Of a stretch of DNA of 64,000 nucleotides, positions 35,164 through 43,627 are shown piece after piece (the stretch's first letter is position 1; each line of letters opens with the position of its first letter). Under the pieces are notes generated by a model that ran no database searches, was not told where the DNA came from, and saw nothing but the letters and a program-made list of their open reading frames with translations. The translations under genes were made by a program, and so were the position numbers. This DNA comes from an uncultured Oscillospiraceae bacterium. Lineage in GTDB: Bacteria; Bacillota; Clostridia; Oscillospirales; Acutalibacteraceae. Location of the stretch: NCBI GenBank assembly GCA_900539425.1, contig UQBX01000007.1, positions 1 through 64,000 of the forward strand, given 5' to 3'.

Positions 35164-36162
35164 ATGTCCCTATATGAAAATCAAAAATGCCCCGTTTGCG
35201 GCGTTGCTTTCAAAAGCGGGGATGATATTGTTACATGCCCTGAGTGCGGCACACCGCATCACAGGCAGTGTTACGAAAAAATCGGGAAATGCGCAAATGC
35301 TTCCCTTCATTCTACAGGTTTTGTGTATAAAAGAGCTCAGGAGCCTGAAACTGAGAATCAGCAGCAGGCAAATCAGCAGCAAATAAATCAGCAGAAAAAC
35401 CCGTATTTTATCCCGCCCCACGGCGCATCAGTGCAGGGCGGCGCACAGCAGAACCAAAACGGGTATACTCATATTCCTATGAATTTCGGTAATCAGCAGG
35501 GAGAAAAAGCCGGTTTCGTTTTCAAAAATGACGATAAAATAGACGGCGTTCTGCTTTCCGATATTATTACTGTTATAGGAGCTAATTTCCTTAAATTCAT
35601 ATCTAAATTCAAAAAAAATAAAAAAATGAACTGGAACTGGAGCGCGTTTATATTCGGCCCCTATTATCTGTTTTTCAGAAAAATGAACGGTCCGGGTACG
35701 ATTTTCCTTACGCTGGAGTTTGCCGCAAGATTTATAATAAGTATGGTATTCTCAAAACAGCTTACCGCTTTTGTAAACGGCGCTTCTTCACTTATTGAGA
35801 ACTCATCAATTTCGCCTGAAGAATATTATTCAAAGCTCAATTCTCTTATTCAGTCGTCAGATGTTATACCTGCTTATCTTATACTGACAGCAGTTTTGGT
35901 AGTTATACATTTAATTATCGGCGTTTTAGCAGACTGGCTTTACAAACGCAAGGTGTTCTCAGTAGTTTCTGATGTTGACAGTAAAGTCGAATCCGGCACA
36001 ACCGTTATGCCGTTTTCAATTACTATGCAGAGCGATGCGGAACTTTCTCCTGCTGAGGTCAGAAAGCTTTTCCTTGCAAGCAAAGGCGGAGTTAGTTTCT
36101 TTTCACCGTGCATAGCTTTTCTGGTATTGAATTTGGTAACTGATATAATTTCATATCTGTAG
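35164..36162 (+). CDS. Zinc-ribbon (RING-like) DUF2628 membrane protein
   Basis: A 332-residue protein with an N-terminal Cys/His cluster (CPVCG, CPECGTPHHRQCY, and a further Cys; residues about 9-42) like the prokaryotic RING finger family, a Gln/Asn-rich linker (about 58-115), and a DUF2628-type membrane region starting WNWSAFIFGPYYLFFRK, with three to four hydrophobic helices. AAGGAG precedes the ATG. The function is unknown; the zinc finger faces the cytosol and may bind a partner protein. Confidence 0.8.
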   Translation: MSLYENQKCPVCGVAFKSGDDIVTCPECGTPHHRQCYEKIGKCANASLHSTGFVYKRAQEPETENQQQANQQQINQQKNPYFIPPHGASVQGGAQQNQNGYTHIPMNFGNQQGEKAGFVFKNDDKIDGVLLSDIITVIGANFLKFISKFKKNKKMNWNWSAFIFGPYYLFFRKMNGPGTIFLTLEFAARFIISMVFSKQLTAFVNGASSLIENSSISPEEYYSKLNSLIQSSDVIPAYLILTAVLVVIHLIIGVLADWLYKRKVFSVVSDVDSKVESGTTVMPFSITMQSDAELSPAEVRKLFLASKGGVSFFSPCIAFLVLNLVTDIISYL

Positions 36163-36224
36163 TAATAGATTTAGTCAAAAAAATATAATTTTATTATAAA
36201 ATATTTTATTTGGAGGATACAATT

Positions 36225-37100
36225 ATGAAAGTAAGAAAGGCAATAATCCCCGCAGCAGGTATGGGAACAAGAGTGCTTCCCGCTTCCAAGGCAGTTCCTA
36301 AGGAGATGCTTAATATAGTTGATAAACCTGCTATTCAGTACATCGTTGAGGAAGCATTTGCCTCTGGAATAGAGGAAGTTCTTATTATCACTAACAGAAA
36401 TAAGGGCGCAATCGAAGATCATTTTGACCATTCCTATGAGCTTGAAGATAAGCTTAAAGGCAACGAAAGCAAGAAAAAGATCTATGAGGATGTGCTTGCC
36501 TGCTCTAATTTCGGCAACATATATTTCCTCCGTCAAAAAGAAACAAAGGGCCTTGGCCACGCAGTTCTGTGCGCTAAAAACTTTGTAGGAAACGAGCCTT
36601 TTGCTGTTCTTTACGGTGATGATGTTATCCTTTCCGAAACTCCCTGCACAAAGCAGCTTTGCGATGCTTATGAGAAGTACGGCAAGGGTGTTGTTGGCGT
36701 TAAGGAAGTTCCCGGTATGGCTATCACCAAGTATTGCTCTCTTAAAACAGAACCTCTTGAGGGCAATTGCTATACATGCTCAGATATGATTGAAAAACCG
36801 AAGCCGGAAGAAATCATGGGCAACTTCTCCATTCTCGGCAGAGTTGTACTTCCTCCGCAGATTTTTGATATTCTTGAAAAAACACCGCTCGGAGCAGGAA
36901 ATGAGCTTCAGCTTACAGACGCAATGAAAACTCTTGCTCAGACAGACGGCGTAGTTGCTGTAGACTACGAGGGTGTACGTTACGATATGGGTAATAAATT
37001 CGGCATACTTCAGGCTAATATTGAGGTCGGCCTCAAGCATCCTGAAACTAAGGAAGAGCTCAAGGCATATCTGAAGAAAATCGCCGCAGACCTCGATTGA
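36225..37100 (+). CDS. galU: UTP-glucose-1-phosphate uridylyltransferase
   Basis: A 291-residue GalU that makes UDP-glucose. The N-terminal IIPAAGMGTRVLPASKAVPKEML signature is complete, with VEEAFASGIEEVLIITNR and a FAVLYGDDVI metal-binding segment. The ATG at 36225 has GGAGG upstream. UDP-glucose would feed surface glycans and teichoic-acid-like polymers. The CPBP gene follows after 23 bp, possibly in the same transcript. Confidence 0.96.
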   Translation: MKVRKAIIPAAGMGTRVLPASKAVPKEMLNIVDKPAIQYIVEEAFASGIEEVLIITNRNKGAIEDHFDHSYELEDKLKGNESKKKIYEDVLACSNFGNIYFLRQKETKGLGHAVLCAKNFVGNEPFAVLYGDDVILSETPCTKQLCDAYEKYGKGVVGVKEVPGMAITKYCSLKTEPLEGNCYTCSDMIEKPKPEEIMGNFSILGRVVLPPQIFDILEKTPLGAGNELQLTDAMKTLAQTDGVVAVDYEGVRYDMGNKFGILQANIEVGLKHPETKEELKAYLKKIAADLD

Positions 37101-37123
37101 TTAAACGGATTTGAGGGATTTTT

Positions 37124-38377
37124 TTGAACAGTTATAACAATCCTGATCCTTACGGAAACGGTTATCAGCAGCCTAACGGCTATCAGCAGTCAAACGGTTA
37201 TCAACAGCCTAACGGCTATCAGCAACCGAATGGTTATCAGCAGCCAAACGGCTATCAGCAACCAAACAGCTATCAACAGACTAACGGTTATCAACAACCA
37301 AATGGTTATCAACAACCAAATGGTTATCAACAGCCGAACGGCTATCAGCAGCCTTATGGTTATCAACAATCCGGATATAATACACAGAATGCTTATAATC
37401 AGCAGACTATGTATTTCAGAATGAAGGCAAAAGAGGAAAGGCGTGAAATACGCAAGGTCGGAAATATGATGGGCCTGTGCGTTATTGCTTTCATAGTTGT
37501 TCAGCTGATTTCATCATTTTTCCTGATGAATGACAGCTCTGTCTATGATCTTTATATGTCGTCATCTATTTTCCAAAATAGTTTCGGAATAATATTTGTT
37601 GAGATTCTTGCCGTTGCACTGCCGTTTGGCGTTATGGCACTTATCAACAGAAAAAATTATGAGAGCCCGCTTATACCTAATAAACGCATAAAATTTTCCT
37701 CACTTTGCCTGTGGGTAGGTTTCGGAATGCTTTGCTGTATAATTGCAAATTATATAGTAGGCATTATGATGACCATTTCGGAATCAATGGGATATGAGCT
37801 TACTCAAAGCGAATCTCCCGATCCTGAAAATATTTTTGCCTGCATTATCGCCGCACTTGCAACAGCAGTTGTACCAGCAATATGTGAAGAATTTGCAATG
37901 CGCTGTTGTTCTCTTGGCTTGCTTAAAAAATACGGCAAAACGCTTGGCGTTGTAGGTGTTTCTCTTGTGTTCGGCTTGCTTCACGGCAACCTTATTCAGT
38001 TTGTATTCGCAACGCTTGTCGGCTTAATTTTAGGCTTTGTTACTGTTAAAACAGACAGTATTGTTCCTGCTGTAATTATTCATGGTTTTAATAACGGAAT
38101 GAGCGTTGTTACCATGTTAGCAGAATATTTTTACGGCACGGAAGCAAGTGATAAATCAAGCGTAGCTATTTTCGTATTCTGGATAGTTGTAGGTATTATC
38201 TGCACGGTTATTCTTGCCGTAAAGCAAAAACTCAGCCTTAAAATCGATAAACCCGCAGAGTATCCCTTTGCCAATACGAATGCTCAAAAAATAGGAGCGT
38301 TCATTTCTTCCCCTGTACTTATCTTATCCAGCCTGTACCTTATTGTTTCGGTGCTGATGAGTATACAGAAAGCATAG
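37124..38377 (+). CDS. CPBP-family membrane protease with GYQQPN repeat tail
   Basis: A 417-residue protein beginning at a TTG with GAGGG upstream. Residues 13-84 are twelve tandem hexapeptides (consensus GYQQPN). After a charged stretch come about eight membrane helices with the CPBP/ABI motifs: EE...R in CEEFAMRC, FGLLHGN with the second histidine, and HGFNNG. CPBP proteins are glutamic-type intramembrane proteases or maturation factors related to Rce1. The substrate is unknown. The repeats are cytosolic by the predicted topology. Confidence 0.85.
   Translation: MNSYNNPDPYGNGYQQPNGYQQSNGYQQPNGYQQPNGYQQPNGYQQPNSYQQTNGYQQPNGYQQPNGYQQPNGYQQPYGYQQSGYNTQNAYNQQTMYFRMKAKEERREIRKVGNMMGLCVIAFIVVQLISSFFLMNDSSVYDLYMSSSIFQNSFGIIFVEILAVALPFGVMALINRKNYESPLIPNKRIKFSSLCLWVGFGMLCCIIANYIVGIMMTISESMGYELTQSESPDPENIFACIIAALATAVVPAICEEFAMRCCSLGLLKKYGKTLGVVGVSLVFGLLHGNLIQFVFATLVGLILGFVTVKTDSIVPAVIIHGFNNGMSVVTMLAEYFYGTEASDKSSVAIFVFWIVVGIICTVILAVKQKLSLKIDKPAEYPFANTNAQKIGAFISSPVLILSSLYLIVSVLMSIQKA
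37160..37375 (+). repeat. 12 x 18-bp in-frame tandem repeat
   Basis: Twelve units of 18 bp encode GYQQPN with few amino-acid changes (S, T or Y at three spots). Synonymous positions differ between units (CAG/CAA, GGT/GGC, CCT/CCG/CCA), so the protein sequence appears conserved rather than recently duplicated. Confidence 0.93.
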
Positions 38378-38378
38378 T

Positions 38379-38837
38379 ATGAATAGTTTTATGGAAGAAG
38401 CACTTCTCCTGGCAAAACAAAGCTTTGATGAGGGAGAAGTTCCCGTAGGTGCTGTTGTTGTTAAGGACGGAGAAATAGTCGGCAGAGGCAGAAACAGGCG
38501 TGAAAACGGCAAAAACGCCCTCTTTCATGCTGAAATTTCAGCAATTGACGAAGCTTGCAGAAACCTCGGCGGATGGCGTTTGTGGCAGTGCGAAATGTAT
38601 GTAACTCTTGAGCCATGCCCAATGTGCGCCGGCGCTATAATCAATTCCAGAATAAAAAAAGTAACTTTCGGTGCTTATGATAAAAAAGCCGGTTCATTCG
38701 GCTCGGTGGTTGATTTCAATGATCTGCCTTATAATCATAAACCGCAGATTGAGGGCGGAATTGATGAAAAAGAGTGTTCTGAACTTCTGTCTCTGTTTTT
38801 CGAAAAGCTGAGAGAAAAACGCAAAAACAAAGGTTGA
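38379..38837 (+). CDS. tadA: tRNA-specific adenosine deaminase
   Basis: A 152-residue TadA that converts A34 to inosine in tRNA-Arg(ACG). The zinc motifs are intact: HAEISAID with the catalytic Glu, and LEPCPMCAGAI. It starts one base after the CPBP stop; its own ribosome site is weak, pointing to coupled translation. An in-frame ATG at 38391 is an alternative start. A terminator follows at 38886. Confidence 0.95.
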   Translation: MNSFMEEALLLAKQSFDEGEVPVGAVVVKDGEIVGRGRNRRENGKNALFHAEISAIDEACRNLGGWRLWQCEMYVTLEPCPMCAGAIINSRIKKVTFGAYDKKAGSFGSVVDFNDLPYNHKPQIEGGIDEKECSELLSLFFEKLREKRKNKG

Positions 38838-38885
38838 TATAATTGATTGTTTCGTCAACTTTTAATCATTTCAAATTAATAAATC

Positions 38886-38920
38886 AGGCTGCACCCGCTA
38901 TTGCAGGCGCAGCCTTTTTT
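38886..38920 (+). terminator. Terminator after tadA
   Basis: AGGCTGC pairs with GCAGCCT and is followed by TTTTTT. Confidence 0.78.
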
Positions 38921-38936
38921 AATGTTTAGAATCAGG

Positions 38937-38990
38937 ATTGCCTTATCAGCAATCAGCTCCTTGCGGAGCGCAGGTTAACACCCGCCAGGC
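38937..38990 (-). other. Tandem small hairpins after the SASP gene
   Basis: On the minus strand GCTCC-GCAA-GGAGC and ATTGC-N7-GCAAT follow the SASP stop in succession. They may protect or end the spore-protein mRNA. A similar GC-rich hairpin string with a GCAA tetraloop occurs before rplK at 63903. Confidence 0.4.
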
Positions 38991-39173
38991 TTATTTCATA
39001 GATTCCTCGTAAGCCTTGATCATCTTTTTAACCATCTGACCGCCTACTGAACCGGCCTGCTTAGAAGTAAGGTCACCGTTGTAACCCTGCTTAAGATTTA
39101 CACCAACCTCAGAAGCAGCTTCCATCTTGAATCTGTTAAGAGCTTCCTTAGCCTCAGGTACTACATTTTTCAT
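38991..39173 (-). CDS. Small acid-soluble spore protein, alpha/beta type
   Basis: A 60-residue SASP that coats and protects DNA in dormant spores. It has the two family regions: ALNRFKMEAASEVGVNL, containing the Glu-Ala site where the germination protease GPR would cut, and GSVGGQMVKKMI. AGGTGTG precedes the ATG. The 294-bp gap upstream (39174-39467) is AT-rich; no convincing sigma-G promoter was found in it, only the rightward promoter at 39372. Confidence 0.94.
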   Translation of the reverse strand: MKNVVPEAKEALNRFKMEAASEVGVNLKQGYNGDLTSKQAGSVGGQMVKKMIKAYEESMK

Positions 39174-39371
39174 TGTTTACACACCTCTTTTGCATTTTAA
39201 TTGCGTTTGCAAAAGTATTGTATGGATTTATCCGCACAATATAATTGAAAAATTTTTACAGTTTTTGAACTTTATCATACAGAGCGCAAAAGCCCGTTTT
39301 TTTGCTTTGATTTTACTGTTATTTAAATTGAATTTTAATAAAACAAAGCTGTTTTTAATTTTAATAAATTA

Positions 39372-39400
39372 TTGCACATATTATATTAATGTGATAAAAT
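39372..39400 (+). promoter_or_regulatory. Promoter of the hydrolase-MurF-Ddl operon
   Basis: TTGCAC, 17 bp, TAAAAT preceded by TGA (extended -10). Confidence 0.6.
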
Positions 39401-39467
39401 ATATAAAAATTCTTTAGGTTATATATAATGTTTTTAATTTATAAAGCCGTTTAAGGGGGCTAATCTC

Positions 39468-40256
39468 TTGATAAAGGATATAGACGGCATAAGTGTTAAT
39501 TATGAAGTTAAGGGCAGCGGCAGTGAATATGTGTTTATCCTGCACGGATGGGGAGCTAATATAGGTGTGTATACATCTGTTTCAGATTTGCTTTCCCAAA
39601 AATTCACAGTCGTTTCACTTGATTTTCCCGGCTTTGGCGGTACTCCCGAACCTCCGGATGTGTGGAGCGTTTCGGATTATGCAGATTTTACCGTCAAGTT
39701 TATTTCGTCTTTTGGCGTTAAAAATGTAATTCTCTTCGGTCACTCGTTCGGCGGCAGGGTAATTATCAAAATGGCTTCGCTGCCCGAGCTTCCGTTTAAT
39801 ATAAGTAAAATTATTTTTGCGGACAGTGCAGGGGTAATGCCTGTTCGCGGAAAAAAGCAGAATTTCAGAACAAAAGTTTACAAAACGGGCAAGTTTTTCC
39901 TCAGCCTTTATCCTGTTAGAAAGCTTTTTCCCGAGGCGCTTGAGTCCCTTAGAAAAAAGTTTTCTTCCGCAGATTACGCAAGCGCGTCGCCCCTTATGCG
40001 TGGAGTGCTGGTCAAAACAGTAAATGAGGATCTTACACCGCTTCTGAAAAATATTAAATGCCAGACCCTCCTTATCTGGGGCGCAAATGATACTGCTACA
40101 CCGTTTTCCGATGCCCAGATATTTGAACGTGAAATATCTTCATCGGGCACGGATGTTGGCCTTTGTAAAATAGATAACGCAGGGCATTATTCTTTTCTTG
40201 ATCAGCCTTATGTGTTCCAAAATATATTAAAATCATTCCTTAAAATAGGAGAGTAA
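39468..40256 (+). CDS. Alpha/beta hydrolase
   Basis: A 262-residue alpha/beta-fold hydrolase starting at TTG with AAGGGGG nine bases upstream. The oxyanion segment is LHGWGANIG, the nucleophile serine is in GHSFGGRV, the acid is in the LLIWGANDTATP segment, and the histidine in NAGHYSFLDQP. It has no signal peptide. The substrate is unknown. It is one base upstream of a MurF-like ligase gene and in one operon with a Ddl-like gene, so an ester or amide made during precursor synthesis is a possible target (inference). Confidence 0.82.
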   Translation: MIKDIDGISVNYEVKGSGSEYVFILHGWGANIGVYTSVSDLLSQKFTVVSLDFPGFGGTPEPPDVWSVSDYADFTVKFISSFGVKNVILFGHSFGGRVIIKMASLPELPFNISKIIFADSAGVMPVRGKKQNFRTKVYKTGKFFLSLYPVRKLFPEALESLRKKFSSADYASASPLMRGVLVKTVNEDLTPLLKNIKCQTLLIWGANDTATPFSDAQIFEREISSSGTDVGLCKIDNAGHYSFLDQPYVFQNILKSFLKIGE

Positions 40257-40257
40257 A

Positions 40258-41817
40258 ATGTATCTTGCTTTAAATATAATCTGCCTGCTTTTCGCGGCGG
40301 TCTCAAGCGTTTTGTGTGTTATCCGCACTACCCATATGCTTCAGCTGAATTCGTATAAAGCATCCGTTCAGCTTAAATGGATGCGTCAGAATTTCAGGCA
40401 TTATATTATAAATATCCTTTTGCTTATTGTGTCCGTTGCGGCGGCATTCACAAACGCATTATGGTTCTATATAGTGTTTTACGTATTAGCGCTTATTTTT
40501 GCACTTGCAAACAAGCCTATGAAAAACGCAAAAAAACCTCTTGTTTATACCGCAAGGGTAAAGCGCATGCTTGTAACCGATGCCATAGTATGGCTTGCCG
40601 CATTTGCCGCGGCGTTTTTCGCGGGCGGCGAGCGTTTTGGTTTGCTCGGAATGGGAATTTCCATTTCACTTATTCCGCTGCTTCCGATTATAGGCAATAT
40701 AATAAATGCCCCGATAGAAAAGGCTATACGTCAGTACTATATCAACGATGCAAAAAAAATGCTCAAGGCATGTCCTGACCTGAAAGTTATAGGCATTACC
40801 GGCAGTTACGGCAAAACCAGTGTCAAATATTATCTTTCAACTGTTCTTAAAGCAAAGTACAATGTGCTTATGACTCCCGAAAGCTATAATACTCCAATGG
40901 GTGTAGTTAAGACTATCAGAGAACAGCTCAGACCCACACACGAAGTATTCGTATGCGAAATGGGCGCACGCCATGTTGGTGATATAAAAGAGATTTGCGA
41001 TATTGTTTTTCCTGAATACGGTATTATAACATCAATAGGTGAACAGCATCTTGAAACCTTTAAATCAATAGATAATATAATCAAAACAAAATTTGAGCTT
41101 TATGATGCTGTGTCTGATAAATCAAAAATGTTTCTTAACGGAGACAATGAAAATATTTCAGGCAATCTCACAAAAAAATCCGATAAAGGCTATCACACAT
41201 ACGGCATTGGCGATGATAACGAGACTTATGCCTATGACATCAGCGTTTCAAATAAGGGCACTAATTTTTCTGTATGCTGCTGCGGCAGAAAGATAGAAAA
41301 TTTACAGACTCCTCTTATTGGTGAGCATAATGTTACCAATCTTACGGGCGTTATTGCGGTAAGTGTTGCTCTCGGTGTTCCCGACGATGATATAAGAATG
41401 TATGTGCGCAAGCTTTCATCACCTCCGCACAGGCTTCAGCTCACGCGCAGAGGAAATACGGCAATAATCGATGACGCATATAATTCAAATCCCGCAGGCT
41501 GTGAAGCCGCGCTTAAAACACTTTCACTGTTTGACGGCACAAAAATACTTATTACTCCGGGTATGGTTGAGCTTGGCAAAATGCAGGATAAGTGTAACTA
41601 TGAATTCGGTAAATCAGCTGCAGCTGTCTGCGATTATGTTTACCTTGTAGGTAAAAAGCAGACGGAAGCTATTTACAAGGGCCTTACAGACGCAGGGTAT
41701 GATGATAAAAAAATTACGGTAAGCGGCAGTTTTAATGAGGCTTTTTCAAAAGCTTCTGTCGCTCCCGGCGAGCAGAAAATCATTCTTATAGAAAACGATT
41801 TGCCCGATAATTATTGA
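40258..41817 (+). CDS. Membrane-anchored MurF-like Mur ligase
   Basis: A 519-residue Mur ligase. The N-terminal 160 residues are hydrophobic with four or five predicted membrane helices in place of the UDP-binding first domain of canonical MurF. The central domain has the P-loop GITGSYGKTS (about 178-187) and YNTPMG, and the C-terminal domain contains PPHRLQ and DDAYNSNP, the MurF-type signature that contacts the D-Ala-D-Ala-type substrate. GGAGAG precedes the ATG. The Ddl-like gene follows with an 18-bp gap. It may use a lipid-linked or membrane-delivered acceptor. It is not obviously the housekeeping MurF. Confidence 0.85.
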   Translation: MYLALNIICLLFAAVSSVLCVIRTTHMLQLNSYKASVQLKWMRQNFRHYIINILLLIVSVAAAFTNALWFYIVFYVLALIFALANKPMKNAKKPLVYTARVKRMLVTDAIVWLAAFAAAFFAGGERFGLLGMGISISLIPLLPIIGNIINAPIEKAIRQYYINDAKKMLKACPDLKVIGITGSYGKTSVKYYLSTVLKAKYNVLMTPESYNTPMGVVKTIREQLRPTHEVFVCEMGARHVGDIKEICDIVFPEYGIITSIGEQHLETFKSIDNIIKTKFELYDAVSDKSKMFLNGDNENISGNLTKKSDKGYHTYGIGDDNETYAYDISVSNKGTNFSVCCCGRKIENLQTPLIGEHNVTNLTGVIAVSVALGVPDDDIRMYVRKLSSPPHRLQLTRRGNTAIIDDAYNSNPAGCEAALKTLSLFDGTKILITPGMVELGKMQDKCNYEFGKSAAAVCDYVYLVGKKQTEAIYKGLTDAGYDDKKITVSGSFNEAFSKASVAPGEQKIILIENDLPDNY

Positions 41818-41834
41818 TTTATTGGAGGATGAAA

Positions 41835-43031
41835 ATGAAAATTAATGTGGCTGTGCTTTTCGGCGGCAAAAGCGTTGAGCATGAAGTTTCGGTAATCTCC
41901 GCAGTTCAGGCTATGCAAAATATAAATAAAGATAAATATGCTGTTTATCCTGTTTATATTACAAAGAAAAATGAGCTTTACTGGGGCGAAAGCCTTGAAA
42001 ATATGGAAGAGTACAAAAATATTCCGGCGCTTCTTGCCAAGAGCACAAAGATCAATATAGTAACGGACGGCAGCAAAACTTATCTTATGCCGCAGGAGCA
42101 TAAGCTTTTCTCAAAGGCAAAACCCATTGCCTGCATAGACGTTGCGTTTCCTATAGTTCACGGCACTAATGTTGAAGACGGCGCTCTTCAGGGATTTATA
42201 AAGACCCTCAATTTGCCGTTTGTTGGCTGTGATGTGCTTGCAAGCGCTATTTGTATGGATAAATTTGCTATGAAAATAATGCTTAAAGAGGCAGGCTTCC
42301 CTGTGCTTGACGGCATTCGTTTTACATCACAGGATTATAAAAATGAGGAAAAGGTAATTTCGGATACTGAAAATAAATTCGGTTATCCCGTAATTGTAAA
42401 GCCTGTAAACCTCGGTTCAAGTGTAGGTATCAGCAAGGCGGAAAACAGGCAGGAACTTGAGGACGCGCTTGAGCTTGCTTTCAGATTTGCAGATAAAATA
42501 CTTATTGAGCCGGCAGTAGTAAATCTTAAAGAGATTAACTGCTCTGTTGTGGGCGATTATTCTGAGGCGGAAGCGTCCGAGCTTGAGGAGCCTATTTCTG
42601 CTGATAAGATCCTTTCATATAAGGATAAATATATGGACGGCGGCAAAAAGACCGGCGGCAGCAAGGGCATGAGCAGTCTTAAAAGAAAGATACCGGCTGA
42701 AATTCCGGAAGAAACAGCTCAGGAAATAAAGCAGATCGCCGTAGACGCGTTCAAATATCTTGACTGCAACGGTGTTGCAAGAATAGATTTTCTTATGGAT
42801 TCAAAAACAGGGGAGTTCTGGATAAACGAGTTCAATACTATTCCCGGTTCGCTTGCATTTTATCTGTGGGAGCCTAAAGGAGTTAAGTATTCCGAACTGC
42901 TTGACAGGCTGATTTCACTTGCTGTAAAGAGACAGCGCAATAACGAGGAAATCACTTATTCATTTGACACAAATATTCTTTCCTCCGCTTCTTTGGGCGG
43001 TTCCAAAGGTTCAAAAGGATCAAAAATGTAA
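41835..43031 (+). CDS. ddl: D-alanine-D-alanine ligase family protein
   Basis: A 398-residue ATP-grasp ligase with VLFGGKSVEHEVSVIS at the N-terminus, PVIVKPVNLGSSVGISKA for nucleotide binding, and EFWINEFNTIPGSLAFY at the active site. It is longer than the usual 300-370 residues because of a Lys/Gly/Ser insert (around 270-285) and a GSKGSKGSKM tail. The ATG at 41835 is at the right distance from GGAGG; an earlier in-frame ATG at 41829 touches the site. It would supply the dipeptide for the adjacent MurF-like ligase. Confidence 0.9.
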   Translation: MKINVAVLFGGKSVEHEVSVISAVQAMQNINKDKYAVYPVYITKKNELYWGESLENMEEYKNIPALLAKSTKINIVTDGSKTYLMPQEHKLFSKAKPIACIDVAFPIVHGTNVEDGALQGFIKTLNLPFVGCDVLASAICMDKFAMKIMLKEAGFPVLDGIRFTSQDYKNEEKVISDTENKFGYPVIVKPVNLGSSVGISKAENRQELEDALELAFRFADKILIEPAVVNLKEINCSVVGDYSEAEASELEEPISADKILSYKDKYMDGGKKTGGSKGMSSLKRKIPAEIPEETAQEIKQIAVDAFKYLDCNGVARIDFLMDSKTGEFWINEFNTIPGSLAFYLWEPKGVKYSELLDRLISLAVKRQRNNEEITYSFDTNILSSASLGGSKGSKGSKM

Positions 43032-43038
43032 AAGAATT

Positions 43039-43060
43039 GCCCGGCTTTTTGCCGGGCTTT
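43039..43060 (+). terminator. Hairpin after ddl
   Basis: GCCCGGC-TTTTT-GCCGGGC followed by only three T. It ends just before the ribosome site of the next gene, so termination may be partial. Confidence 0.55.
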
Positions 43061-43073
43061 AATAAGGTGTATT

Positions 43074-43574
43074 ATGGATATTGAAAGTATTATTGTAAGA
43101 GAATATGAAGCTTCCGATCTTCCGGAGATGACGCGTATCTGGAACGAGGTGGTAGAAGAGGGAAATGCTTTTCCTCAGATAGATACGCTTGATGATGAAA
43201 ATGCGGCTGAATTTTTTTCTTCGCAAACCGTTTGCGGCGTTGCTCAGGATAAAATCAGCGGAAGGATACTTGGGCTTTACATACTGCACCCAAACAACAT
43301 TGGCAGATGCGGCCATATTTCAAACGCAAGCTATGCTGTTTCATCTGAAGCCCGCGGCCTGCATATAGGGGAAAAACTTGTTAAAGACTGCCTTGAAAGA
43401 GCAAAAGACAACGGCTTCAGAATACTTCAGTTCAATGCGGTAGTTGAATCAAACATTCATGCTCAGCATCTTTATGAGCGTCTCGGGTTTACTCGTCTCG
43501 GAAGAATACCGGGAGGTTTCAAAGCAAAGTCGGGAGAATATGAAAATATTTTCGTTTATTATAAAGAACTATAA
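43074..43574 (+). CDS. GNAT-family N-acetyltransferase
   Basis: A 166-residue GNAT protein. The acetyl-CoA loop reads VSSEARGLHIGEKLV and the C-terminal NIHAQHLYERLGF segment is typical of the family. The substrate cannot be inferred. AAGGTG precedes the ATG. It may be read through from the ddl operon via a weak terminator. Confidence 0.88.
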   Translation: MDIESIIVREYEASDLPEMTRIWNEVVEEGNAFPQIDTLDDENAAEFFSSQTVCGVAQDKISGRILGLYILHPNNIGRCGHISNASYAVSSEARGLHIGEKLVKDCLERAKDNGFRILQFNAVVESNIHAQHLYERLGFTRLGRIPGGFKAKSGEYENIFVYYKEL

Positions 43575-43590
43575 TTTCTAATATAAATCA

Positions 43591-43623
43591 AACGGCAGGG
43601 AATTTATCCCTGCCGTTTTTTTG
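43591..43623. terminator. Bidirectional terminator
   Basis: AACGGCAGGG pairs with CCCTGCCGTT, flanked by A and T runs, between convergent GNAT and MATE genes. Confidence 0.84.
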
Positions 43624-43627
43624 TGCT

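Noticed and set aside
37160..37375. 18-bp repeated units that could be taken for a CRISPR or minisatellite
   Set aside because: The units are contiguous without spacers and in frame inside the CPBP protease gene, so this is a coding repeat.
39174..39371. Sigma-G promoter for the SASP gene
   Set aside because: CATA-containing segments exist but none has a matching -35 element at the correct distance.
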